DNA of 64,000 nucleotides from Leifsonia sp. AK011 (GTDB lineage Bacteria; Actinomycetota; Actinomycetes; Actinomycetales; Microbacteriaceae). The notes under the pieces were generated by a model. That model worked only from the letters and a program-made list of their open reading frames with translations, searched no databases and was not told the DNA's origin. Below, piece by piece: positions 16,049 to 23,553 of this stretch (position 1 is its first letter; each line of letters opens with the position of its first letter). Both the position numbers and the translations under genes were made by a program. The DNA lies in assembly GCF_013410945.1 (NCBI RefSeq), contig NZ_JACCCH010000001.1, positions 1,116,001-1,180,000 on the forward strand, in the 5' to 3' direction.

Positions 16049-16480
16049 CTACCGAGCCGACGTGCCGCCGCCCGGGTTCCTGGTGGCGAGGAGATCGCGG
16101 ATCTCCGCGAGAAGTTCGAGCTCCGTCGGGGGAGCAGGGTCGGCCTTGGCCTCGTCCTTCTTGCGGAACGCGCGGCGCTTCAGGTAGTTGATCGGAACGA
16201 TGAGCGCGAAGTAGACGACCACGGCGACGAGCAGGAACTGGATCACCGCCGCGATGACGGCACCGAAGTACAGGACTGCCTGACCGCCGGAGGTCGTGGG
16301 AATGACCACGGGGAGCGCGGTCGCCAGGCTCTCGGCATCGAAGAGTGCACCAATCGCAGGGTTGAGCACGCTGCCGACGATCGCGTTGACAATACCCGTG
16401 AAGGCCGCGCCGATGACGACGGCGACAGCGAGATCGATGACGTTGCCGCGGAGGATGAACTCCTTGAAACCCTTGAGCAT
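16049..16480 (-). CDS. mscL: Large-conductance mechanosensitive channel
   Basis: A 143-residue MscL. The amphipathic N-terminus MLKGFKEFILRGNVIDLAVAV is followed by TM1 with the conserved AVVIGAAFTGIV gate segment. A periplasmic loop (about 50-72) and TM2 (AVIAAVIQFLLVAVVVYFAL) follow, then the basic NYLKRRAFRKKDE and a C-terminal helix (ELLAEIRDLL). It releases solutes upon hypo-osmotic shock. It starts 2 bases after the stop of the fmdB-type gene, a pairing common in actinobacteria. Confidence 0.96.
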   Translation of the reverse strand: MLKGFKEFILRGNVIDLAVAVVIGAAFTGIVNAIVGSVLNPAIGALFDAESLATALPVVIPTTSGGQAVLYFGAVIAAVIQFLLVAVVVYFALIVPINYLKRRAFRKKDEAKADPAPPTELELLAEIRDLLATRNPGGGTSAR

Positions 16481-16482
16481 GG

Positions 16483-16806
16483 TTACTCCTTCGACGTGGA
16501 GGGCTTGGAGGGGGACGGGGTCGACGAGGGTGCCGGGGATGCCGCGGCCGTGGGCGTCGAGCTGGAGCCGGAGTCCGACGAACCGCTCTTGCCGGAGCCG
16601 CCCTGCCCTGACCCGCTCTTGGCATCGGCCGCGCGCGAGTCCGTGCGGTAGAAGCCGGAACCGCTGAAGGTCACGCCGACGGGGGAGAACACCTTGCGGA
16701 GTACGCCGCCGCACGTGGGACACACGGTGAGCGAGTCATCCGTGAACGACTGGTGAATATCGAAAGCGGTACCGCATTCAGTGCAGCGGTAGGAATAGGT
16801 GGGCAT
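16483..16806 (-). CDS. FmdB-family zinc ribbon protein
   Basis: A 107-residue protein. MPTYSYRCTECGTAFD and VCPTCGGVLRKVF form a CxxC...CxxC zinc ribbon of the FmdB (CxxC_CxxC_SSSS) family, followed by the usual GSGFYRTDSR motif. The last 45 residues are a low-complexity Ser/Gly/Pro/Thr tail. The family name came from the formamidase locus of Methylophilus and the true role is uncertain; a transcriptional or metal-related role is often suggested. Upstream of mscL in one operon. Confidence 0.88.
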   Translation of the reverse strand: MPTYSYRCTECGTAFDIHQSFTDDSLTVCPTCGGVLRKVFSPVGVTFSGSGFYRTDSRAADAKSGSGQGGSGKSGSSDSGSSSTPTAAASPAPSSTPSPSKPSTSKE

Positions 16807-16839
16807 GAACGCTCCGTGGTTGTCTAATGGCCGCCGTGG

Positions 16840-17418
16840 CTAGAGGGCGACGATCCCGGACGGGGTGACCACCCCGTCGACGCGCTGGTCGTGCCGCTCC
16901 GAGGGCACGGACTCAACGAGTTCGTCGTCGAAGATCACAGCATAGACGGGCGGGCAGTTCTCCATCGATCCCAGGGTCTTGTCGAAGTAGCCGCGGCCCC
17001 AGCCGAGTCGCATCCCGGTGCGGTCGACGGATGCCGCGGGCACGACGATCAGGTCGACATCGTTGATCGCGATGGGGCCGAGAAGCTCCGAGGTCGGGGT
17101 GGGCATGCCCAGCAGGTCCTCGTCCTCGTCGTTGCCGTCGTAGGGTGCCCAGTCGAGCAGGCCGTCGACGCGAGACACCGGCAGGAGCACGCGGATGTCG
17201 TTCTCGGCCGCCCACTTCACGAAGTCACGTGTCCCCGGCTCCTCGGGCAGCGACAGGTACGCGGCGATCGAGCGCGCGCGCAGGTCACTCGTGAGGTCGA
17301 TGAGGTGCTGGGTGATCGAGGCCGCCTCACGCTCCCGCTCTGTGGCGGTGCGAACGCGTCGGCGTTCACGTAATTCGGCGCGCAATGCTCGCTTTTGGGA
17401 CTCTGGCGCGTCCGTCAT
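16840..17418 (-). CDS. 5-formyltetrahydrofolate cyclo-ligase
   Basis: A 192-residue protein of the 5-FTHF cyclo-ligase (MTHFS) family: SQKRALRAELRERRR at the N-terminus, then DLIVVPAASVDRTGMRLGWGRGYFDKTL, the ATP/phosphate loop block, and a VPSERHDQRVDGVVTP finish. It converts 5-formyl-THF with ATP to 5,10-methenyl-THF. The ATG at 17418 follows TACAAT by 7 bases, which marks a leaderless start; an in-frame ATG at 17427 would overlap that box. Divergent from galU with only 27 bases between start codons. Confidence 0.92.
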   Translation of the reverse strand: MTDAPESQKRALRAELRERRRVRTATEREREAASITQHLIDLTSDLRARSIAAYLSLPEEPGTRDFVKWAAENDIRVLLPVSRVDGLLDWAPYDGNDEDEDLLGMPTPTSELLGPIAINDVDLIVVPAASVDRTGMRLGWGRGYFDKTLGSMENCPPVYAVIFDDELVESVPSERHDQRVDGVVTPSGIVAL

Positions 17419-17445
17419 GCTCCCCATTGTAGATAGCCTGTCCTC
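17419..17445. promoter_or_regulatory. Compact divergent pair of leaderless promoters
   Basis: Within 27 bases the plus strand carries TAGCCT (17434-17439) 6 bases before the galU ATG, and the minus strand carries TACAAT 7 bases before the cyclo-ligase ATG. The -35 region of each promoter must lie inside the other gene's coding sequence. Confidence 0.55.
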
Positions 17446-18336
17446 ATGGGGAATCGCATCACTAAAGCAGTCATTCCGGCAGCCGGTCTGGGCACCCGCT
17501 TCTTGCCCGCCACGAAGGCCATGCCGAAGGAGATGTTGCCGGTCGTCGACAAGCCGGCGATCCAGTACGTCGTGGAGGAGGCGGTCGCAGCCGGCCTCAA
17601 CGATGTGCTCATGATCACGGGGCGCAACAAGAACGCCCTCGAGAACCACTTCGACCGAATGACGGAACTGGAGGCGACCCTCGAGCAGAAGGGCGACTTC
17701 CAGCGCCTCAAGAAGGTCGAGTACTCGAACCACCTCGCCGACATGCACTACGTGCGCCAGGGCGACCCGCGCGGTCTCGGTCACGCGGTGCTCAGGTCAC
17801 GGATGCACGTGGGCAACGAGCCGTTCGCCGTGCTCCTCGGTGACGACCTCATCGACTCCCGCGACGTCCTGCTGTCCAGGATGCTCGAGGTGCAGGCCGA
17901 GAAGAACGCCACCGTCATCGCTCTCATGGAGGTGGACCCGGCCTCCTCGCACATGTACGGAATCGCGACGGTCGAGGCCACTGACGCGAAGGACGTCGTG
18001 CGCATCACCGGACTGGAGGAGAAGCCCGTCCAGGGCACCGCGAAGTCCAACCTCGCGATCATCGGACGCTACGTGCTCCAGCCGGAGATCTTCGAGGTGC
18101 TCGAGCGCACTCCTCCCGGCAAGGGCAACGAGATCCAGCTCACCGACGCCCTGCTCAAGCTCGCGAACCACGACATCGCGGGTGGTGTGTACGGCGTCGT
18201 GTTCCGCGGACGCCGCTACGACACGGGCGACCGCGTCGACTACATCAAGGCCATCGTTCAGCTGGCCGTCGAGCGTGAGGACCTCGGCCCGGAGCTCCGC
18301 CCCTGGCTGCAGTCCTTCGCCAAGACGCTGGACTAG
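17446..18336 (+). CDS. galU: UTP--glucose-1-phosphate uridylyltransferase
   Basis: A 296-residue nucleotidyltransferase. KAVIPAAGLGTRFLPATKAMPKEMLPV is the nucleotide-binding signature (quoted in part: AAGLGTRFLPATKAMPKE), with VLLGDDLID at the metal site and ITGLEEKP further on. It makes UDP-glucose for glycan and cell envelope synthesis and could feed the glycosyltransferases elsewhere in this window. Length and motifs are standard. The next gene on the strand starts 3 bases after its stop. Confidence 0.97.
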   Translation: MGNRITKAVIPAAGLGTRFLPATKAMPKEMLPVVDKPAIQYVVEEAVAAGLNDVLMITGRNKNALENHFDRMTELEATLEQKGDFQRLKKVEYSNHLADMHYVRQGDPRGLGHAVLRSRMHVGNEPFAVLLGDDLIDSRDVLLSRMLEVQAEKNATVIALMEVDPASSHMYGIATVEATDAKDVVRITGLEEKPVQGTAKSNLAIIGRYVLQPEIFEVLERTPPGKGNEIQLTDALLKLANHDIAGGVYGVVFRGRRYDTGDRVDYIKAIVQLAVEREDLGPELRPWLQSFAKTLD

Positions 18337-18339
18337 CGG

Positions 18340-18981
18340 GTGTCCGGCATCCCGACCCTGCGAGAAGGGCGCACGACGATTCGCCCGATTCGCCTTCGGG
18401 ATGCGAGGACCCTCGAACGCGAGCTCGCCGAGAACCGGGGCTGGCTGCGCAAGTGGGAGGCGACGAACCCGCACGGTCCGATGAACTTCGACGTGCGGGC
18501 CAGCATCCGCAGCCTTCAGCAGAACGCGCGCGCCGGCCTCGGCATCCCGTTCGTGATCGAGTACGACGGGGAGCTCGCCGGGCAGCTCAACGTGTCATCC
18601 ATCGCCTACGGCTCCCTGTCGTCGGCGACGATCGGCTACTGGGTGTCCGAGCGGTTCGCCGGTAAGGGCGTGACGCCGACGGCCGTCGCGCTCGCCACGG
18701 ACCACTGCTTCTTCGGCGTTGGTCTGCACCGCATGGAGATCTGCATTCGCCCAGAGAACGGCCCGTCATTGCGCGTTGTCGAGAAGCTCGGCTTCCGCTA
18801 CGAGGGGCTGCGGCGGCGTTACATCCACATCAACGGTGACTGGCGAGACCACTTCTGCTTCGGGTTGACCGTCGAGGAGGTGCCTGCCGGTGTGCTGGGC
18901 CGCTGGCTCTCCGGCAGGGCACCGGCGGATGCCGCGACCGTTCCCGCAGCGGACCGGGCGAAGGCCGCACGGCCCCTGTAG
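18340..18981 (+). CDS. GNAT N-acetyltransferase, RimJ/RimL type
   Basis: A 213-residue acetyltransferase. TLREGRTTIRPIRLRDA opens the fold; IGYWVSERFAGKGVTPTAVAL contains the acetyl-CoA pyrophosphate loop, and RPENGPSLRVVEKLGFRYEG is the usual C-terminal block of RimJ-like enzymes. In many actinobacteria this gene lies in the conserved run galU - glp (moeA-like) - rimJ-like - sepX/glpR. Here the glp gene is absent between galU and this gene. The natural substrate is unknown; ribosomal protein or peptide amino-termini are typical of the group. Confidence 0.9.
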   Translation: MSGIPTLREGRTTIRPIRLRDARTLERELAENRGWLRKWEATNPHGPMNFDVRASIRSLQQNARAGLGIPFVIEYDGELAGQLNVSSIAYGSLSSATIGYWVSERFAGKGVTPTAVALATDHCFFGVGLHRMEICIRPENGPSLRVVEKLGFRYEGLRRRYIHINGDWRDHFCFGLTVEEVPAGVLGRWLSGRAPADAATVPAADRAKAARPL

Positions 18982-19047
18982 GGCCATTCCTGCACCCGTT
19001 GCGAGGGATGCTCGGCGCGGCACCCGCGGAGCGCTCCACCTCGCTCG

Positions 19048-19053
19048 TACCGT
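19048..19053 (+). promoter_or_regulatory. Leaderless-type -10 box of the SepX/GlpR-like gene
   Basis: TACCGT, 6 bases, then ATG at 19060. Confidence 0.5.
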
Positions 19054-19059
19054 AGGCAC

Positions 19060-19896
19060 ATGGAATTCACTGGTCTCGGCGGCGGCATCATGCTCGCGGT
19101 AGCTGCGGGCCTGTGGTTGGTCTACCTCGTGCCCACCTGGGTGAAGCGCCGCGAGTACATGGCCACCGAGCGCAACGCAGTGCGTCTCCAGCAAACGATC
19201 CGCGTGCTCGCAGAAACAACCGAAGCGCCCACCCAGGCCCTGCGCCGCGCACCTGCTGGCCCCGTTGCCGTCGGTCGGCCCGTCGCTCCGGCAGCGCCAC
19301 CCGCGCCCCACGTCCTCGCCGCCCAGCGCCTGCGTCGCACCCGCGCACTCGCGACGGTCGTGCTCCTCGGCTCGCTCGGCTTCGGTATCGCCCAGATCGT
19401 CATGATGGCGTCCGGAGTCGCGTCGCCCGCAGCGTGGCTGTTCCTCGGCGGTTCGATGCTCGCCGCCGTCACGTCCGTGGCGCTCCTCGGTCGACTCGCG
19501 GATGTCGCGCGCGCCCGTCGCGCCCCCCGCACCGTGCGTCGTGCCCAGCGCCTCGTCGACCACAGCGTCGCGTCCGAGGAGAAGGCCGTGCAGTCCCCGG
19601 CGGAGGAGTGGACCCCCGTGGCCGTTCCGAAGCCGCTGTACATGTCTCGCGGCGCTGCACCAGCGGCCGCGGCATCCTCGTCCGCCGACCTTGCCGAATC
19701 GCTGCGCCGTGCCGCGCGTGAGGCAGCGGAGAGCCTTCGCGAGGCGGAGCAGGTGCCGAGCATCCAACCCGCCGCGCAGGAACCCGCGGCGAAGCCCGCA
19801 GCGACCGGTTTCGCCGCGATGGGCATCGTGGATGTCACGCCCACCGCCGCGCCCGACATCGACGCCGTACTCGCCCGCCGCCGAGCCGCTGGTTAG
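19060..19896 (+). CDS. SepX/GlpR-like divisome membrane protein
   Basis: A 278-residue protein. A short N-terminal membrane helix (GIMLAVAAGLWLVYLVPTWV) runs straight into WVKRREYMATERN, a hallmark of the actinobacterial SepX/GlpR family. Two further hydrophobic helices lie at about 105-150 and the C-terminal half is Ala/Pro-rich and disordered. In Streptomyces SepX takes part in septation, and in Corynebacterium GlpR is the membrane receptor of the gephyrin-like protein Glp. Identification rests on the N-terminal motif and on the galU - GNAT neighbourhood. The expected partner glp is not adjacent. Confidence 0.72.
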   Translation: MEFTGLGGGIMLAVAAGLWLVYLVPTWVKRREYMATERNAVRLQQTIRVLAETTEAPTQALRRAPAGPVAVGRPVAPAAPPAPHVLAAQRLRRTRALATVVLLGSLGFGIAQIVMMASGVASPAAWLFLGGSMLAAVTSVALLGRLADVARARRAPRTVRRAQRLVDHSVASEEKAVQSPAEEWTPVAVPKPLYMSRGAAPAAAASSSADLAESLRRAAREAAESLREAEQVPSIQPAAQEPAAKPAATGFAAMGIVDVTPTAAPDIDAVLARRRAAG

Positions 19897-19940
19897 TCTC
19901 GGCACCGGGCCCCGGTTGTCGTGTTGCTCGAACAACCTGA

Positions 19941-19946
19941 TAACCT
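19941..19946 (+). promoter_or_regulatory. Extended -10 box of the tRNA-Ala gene
   Basis: TGATAACCT (TGN plus TAACCT) lies about 15 bases before the mature 5' end of the tRNA, so a short 5' leader would be removed by RNase P. Confidence 0.45.
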
Positions 19947-19960
19947 AGCTAACGCATTAA

Positions 19961-20036
19961 GGGCCCTTGGCGCAGTTGGTAGCGCGCCTCGTTCGCATCG
20001 AGGAGGTCAGGAGTTCAAATCTCCTAGGGTCCACCA
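19961..20036 (+). tRNA. tRNA-Ala (anticodon CGC)
   Basis: A 76-nt cloverleaf with encoded CCA (20034-20036). The acceptor stem GGGCCCT pairs with AGGGTCC and includes the G3:U70 wobble that identifies alanine tRNAs. The anticodon arm CCTCG-TTCGCAT-CGAGG presents CGC for GCG codons, which are abundant here. The T arm is GGAGTTCAAATCTCC. A strong hairpin follows 5 bases after the CCA. Confidence 0.97.
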
Positions 20037-20041
20037 GTGCA

Positions 20042-20079
20042 GAGAAGAACCCCCGTCCAGTTGGGCGGGGGTTCTTCTC
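20042..20079 (+). terminator. Terminator of the tRNA-Ala gene
   Basis: A perfect 14-base stem (GAGAAGAACCCCCG, 20042-20055, with its complement at 20066-20079) and a 10-base loop, starting 5 bases after the tRNA. Only a short GTT follows, so there is no long U-tract. Confidence 0.8.
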
Positions 20080-20113
20080 GTTGCGGGGGCTCGTGCGGGG
20101 CGTCCTCCCCGCC

Positions 20114-20167
20114 GAGAGCGCAGTTGCGACTAGTGGATTCGCTCGCACTGGGCGCAACTGCACTCTC
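20114..20167. terminator. Long-stem intergenic hairpin
   Basis: GAGAGCGCAGTTGCG (20114-20128) and CGCAACTGCACTCTC (20153-20167) pair over 15 bases with one mismatch around a 24-base loop. It sits just past the end of the minus-strand hydrolase gene and is built like the other intergenic hairpins in this window. Confidence 0.5.
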
Positions 20168-20175
20168 GAGGAGCG

Positions 20176-21045
<870 letters not shown>

Positions 21046-21056
21046 CTACAGTTGTG

Positions 21057-21108
21057 GAGAACGGGCGTTCTCCGGTGATGTGTCCTACACTAGAGAACGC
21101 GCGTTCTC
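21057..21108. promoter_or_regulatory. Twin TetR operators in the divergent promoter
   Basis: Two perfect 16-base dyads, GAGAACGGGCGTTCTC (21057-21072) and GAGAACGCGCGTTCTC (21093-21108), are centred 36 bases apart. They differ only in the two central bases. Between them lies TACACT (21086-21091), a -10 box for the tetR gene, so the right dyad covers its transcription start and the left dyad lies upstream of the hydrolase. Confidence 0.85.
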
Positions 21109-21137
21109 AGCGCAAGTCCCGGAATGGAAAACACCCG

Positions 21138-21698
21138 ATGAACGACGACACCGCCCGCGAACTCGTGCTCGACGCAGCAGACCGGCTCTACTACGCGCGT
21201 GGCATCCAGGCGGTCGGCATGGATGAATTGCGGAGCGAGGCGGGCGTCTCGCTGAAGAGGCTCTACCAACTCTTCGCGTCCAAGGAGGCGATCGTCGAGC
21301 AGGTGTTGCGCCGCCGCAACAACGCGTGGACGCGGGGCATCCTCGAACTCGCCGACCAGCAGCCGACACCCCGTGGCAAGCTCCTCGCGATCTACGACTT
21401 CCTGTCGGGGTGGTTCGCCGAGGATGACTTCCGTGGATGCGCCTTCATCAACTCGTTCGGAGAGCTCGGCGCGAGCGCCCCCGGAGTGGCCGAGGCCGCC
21501 CGCTCGCACAAGTCGTCGTTCCAGCAGTACGTCGGGGCGCTCGTGCGTGACGCTGGAGCACCGCCGAGTCTCGCCCCGCAACTCGTGCTGCTCGCCGAGG
21601 GTGCGCAGACCACTGCGGCGATACTCAAGCAGCCGGATGCCGCGACCCAGGCCCGTGCGGCAGCCGAGGTTCTCATCGACGCAGCCCTGTCGCGCTGA
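21138..21698 (+). CDS. TetR-family transcriptional repressor
   Basis: A 186-residue regulator. The helix-turn-helix is residues about 25-48 (GIQAVGMDELRSEAGVSLKRLYQLFASKEA, DNA-contacting part VSLKRLYQLF). The C-terminal ligand domain has a hydrophobic core with one Cys (GCAFINSFGEL). I chose the ATG at 21138, since upstream codons in frame lie within the operators. It probably represses itself and the divergent hydrolase through the GAGAACG-N2-CGTTCTC sites. The inducer is unknown. Confidence 0.9.
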   Translation: MNDDTARELVLDAADRLYYARGIQAVGMDELRSEAGVSLKRLYQLFASKEAIVEQVLRRRNNAWTRGILELADQQPTPRGKLLAIYDFLSGWFAEDDFRGCAFINSFGELGASAPGVAEAARSHKSSFQQYVGALVRDAGAPPSLAPQLVLLAEGAQTTAAILKQPDAATQARAAAEVLIDAALSR

Positions 21699-21713
21699 GG
21701 TCGAGCGGAGGGT

Positions 21714-22022
21714 CTACTCCGGTTGCCCCGACGTCGGTTCCGGGACCAGTTGCAGGCCGCTCGGCGAGTTGGCGCTCTTGGTGAGGGCCTGGACCCAGTG
21801 CGGGTTGAGCACCGGGGAGCGGCTGCCGAAGTACTCGAAGACGATGGGCACGCCCTGCGTCATCCACACCGACCTGCGCCCCGAACCCTCGTTGAGACCG
21901 TCATTCCACGTGAAGGAGAATGACTCGCCACGGCGAAGCTTTGCCCAGATCACTGGCTGGAGATGCGCAAGCACCCGATCGTCGAACGATGCGGTGATCT
22001 TGTCGTACTTGAACAGGCCCAC
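21714..22022 (-). CDS. Small DUF7882-like protein, copy 1
   Basis: About 102 residues: GLFKYDKITASFDDRVLAHLQPVIWAKLRRGESFSFTW (quoted in pieces: FDDRVLAHLQ, AKLRRGESF), a SVWM strand, a GSRSPVLNPHWVQALTKSAN helix and a LVPEP end. This small family is common in Microbacteriaceae and often mislabelled as DNA ligase, although no ligase motif exists. TAAACT is 7 bases before the GTG at 22022, marking a leaderless start; a TTG further upstream (22091) would add 23 unlike residues. A paralogue is at 23254. Function unknown. Confidence 0.75.
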   Translation of the reverse strand: MGLFKYDKITASFDDRVLAHLQPVIWAKLRRGESFSFTWNDGLNEGSGRRSVWMTQGVPIVFEYFGSRSPVLNPHWVQALTKSANSPSGLQLVPEPTSGQPE

Positions 22023-22029
22023 GTCGGGT

Positions 22030-22035
22030 AGTTTA
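22030..22035 (-). promoter_or_regulatory. Leaderless-type -10 box of small protein copy 1
   Basis: Minus-strand TAAACT, 7 bases, then GTG at 22022. Confidence 0.45.
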
Positions 22036-22117
22036 CGCGACGGCTCGGCAGTATATTCGCCGAAAGCTCGCCGCGCTACCGTTTGCTCCAAAAGGTTCGG
22101 GGGAGCACGATTGTCTG

Positions 22118-22876
22118 GTGTTCCCCACTACGAGTGCCCTAGCGGCAGGCCTGAGTGAGGCAGTCGATCGTCGACAGCTCGTGGCGTACTACCAACCGCA
22201 GGTGGATATCGCCTCGGGCAGGGTCGTGTCGGTCGAGGCCCTTGCGCGATGGATCCACCCCGAGTTCGGCGTCATCCCCCCGAACGAGTTCATCCCCGTC
22301 GCCGAGTCTGTTGGCACCATCCGACAGGTCGACAGGAGCGTTTTCACGCACGCCGTTCGCCAGATCGCGCAGTGGACCGCGACGTCGTTGAACCTCGAGC
22401 TCTCGGTGAACATCTCGCCGTCCGAGCTCGTCCCGGGCCTCGCGGGCGAACTGCTCCCCATCCTCGAATCCGAGGGCGTCGATCCTCACCTCATCACCAT
22501 GGAGATCACCGAGTCGGAGCCCATTCTCGATCTTCCGGTCGCCGTTCGCTGCCTGCACGAACTGCGGGATCACGGCATTGGTGTGTCCGTCGATGACTTC
22601 GGCACGGGCTACTCGTCGGTGAGCCAGCTCCGCGACCTGCCGACCACCGAACTCAAGATCGACCAGTCGCTGATCCGGGGCAGTCGGGATGCCGCGCACG
22701 AGGCGCTCGACGCGGTGCTCGCCGAGGCGGCCGATCGCGGTATCCGCATCGTCGCGGAGGGCGTCGAAACCCACGACCAGATGAACCACGCGATCGAGCT
22801 GGGCTGCCACCGTGCACAGGGTTACATCATCGGTGCGCCGATGGGCCCCGAGGAGTTCGAAGCGCGCTTCCGCTGA
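22118..22876 (+). CDS. EAL-domain c-di-GMP phosphodiesterase
   Basis: A 252-residue stand-alone EAL domain. All catalytic blocks are present: the EAL signature in VEALARW, Asn in SVNISP, Glu in MEITESE, DDFGTGYSS, Lys in LKIDQSLI, Glu in VAEGVET and Gln in RAQGYIIG. It should hydrolyse c-di-GMP to pGpG. There is no sensor or membrane segment, so control is by expression or partners. The bacteriophytochrome-diguanylate cyclase 700 bases downstream on the other strand is its likely opposing enzyme. The start is a GTG. Confidence 0.93.
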   Translation: MFPTTSALAAGLSEAVDRRQLVAYYQPQVDIASGRVVSVEALARWIHPEFGVIPPNEFIPVAESVGTIRQVDRSVFTHAVRQIAQWTATSLNLELSVNISPSELVPGLAGELLPILESEGVDPHLITMEITESEPILDLPVAVRCLHELRDHGIGVSVDDFGTGYSSVSQLRDLPTTELKIDQSLIRGSRDAAHEALDAVLAEAADRGIRIVAEGVETHDQMNHAIELGCHRAQGYIIGAPMGPEEFEARFR

Positions 22877-22916
22877 CCTGGCGGCGCTGCGGCGCGCTGG
22901 CTGCTAGGGCTCTCGC

Positions 22917-23180
22917 CTAGATGTCGAGGGATGCCGCGGCATCCGCCTCGCTCTCGGTCTGCTCGGTGTCCGCCGGCTCGCCGACCTCGATCTGGGTCCA
23001 CACGACGGGCATGCCGGGGGAGAAGAGGATGTCGATGCCAGGGCCCCCGCGCAGTGGCGGGATGTTGACGTAACCACCACCCGACTTGATCGCCTCGAGG
23101 ATCTGGCCGCGGAGCTCCGTCACGGGGTCGGGGAGGAAGTAGTCCTTGCCGTCAATGGACAGCCGGTGCACGATCGTCAC
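22917..23180 (-). CDS. Small acidic hypothetical protein
   Basis: About 87 residues. A first half with alternating strands (VTIVHRLSIDGKDYFLPDP) and a GGGYVNIPPLRGG loop precedes an acidic tail rich in Glu, Asp and Ala. I do not recognise it. AAGGAG lies 5 bases before the GTG at 23180, better than the ATG at 23201 or the TTG at 23219. It is divergent from the second DUF7882-like gene. Confidence 0.6.
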   Translation of the reverse strand: MTIVHRLSIDGKDYFLPDPVTELRGQILEAIKSGGGYVNIPPLRGGPGIDILFSPGMPVVWTQIEVGEPADTEQTESEADAAASLDI

Positions 23181-23253
23181 GGTAGCTCCTTGTGCCTTCA
23201 TTCTGGGGTGCTGACTCAACGCTACGATAGAACTGTCGAAGGCGAGGACGTTC

Positions 23254-23541
23254 GTGGGTCAGCTTCTCTATGGTTCGCCTCCCGTGGCGTTCGATCTCGA
23301 CGATCGAACACTTGCCCACGTGGAGGTTGTGGTGCTGGCGAAACTCCGCCGCAACGAGAGTTTCGCGTGCTCGTTCACGACCGACGACGGCGGCCGTTCG
23401 GCTATCTGGCTCAACCCGTCGAGCACCGTCCAGTTCGTGTTCGGCGACGCGTCGCAGACCATCAACCGCGAGTGGCTCGACATCCTGATCGACACCGCCA
23501 ACGCGCCATCTGGCCTCCGGATTCTTCCAGAGCCCTCGTAG
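23254..23541 (+). CDS. Small DUF7882-like protein, copy 2
   Basis: 95 residues, starting MGQLLYGSPPVAFDLDDRTL and sharing the DDR.LAH....VLAKLRR.ESF, SAIWLNP, INREWLDILIDTANAPSGL and LPEPS features with the protein at 21714-22022. TACGAT at 23223-23228 is a probable -10 box and GAGGA gives a ribosome-binding site. The two copies flank the EAL gene and point away from each other. Function unknown. Confidence 0.75.
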   Translation: MGQLLYGSPPVAFDLDDRTLAHVEVVVLAKLRRNESFACSFTTDDGGRSAIWLNPSSTVQFVFGDASQTINREWLDILIDTANAPSGLRILPEPS

Positions 23542-23553
23542 CGCGTTCACCGG

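Noticed and set aside
22023-22091. TTG start (22091) of the small protein at 21714-22022
   Set aside because: The extra 23 residues do not resemble the paralogue, and the -10 box TAAACT lies inside them.
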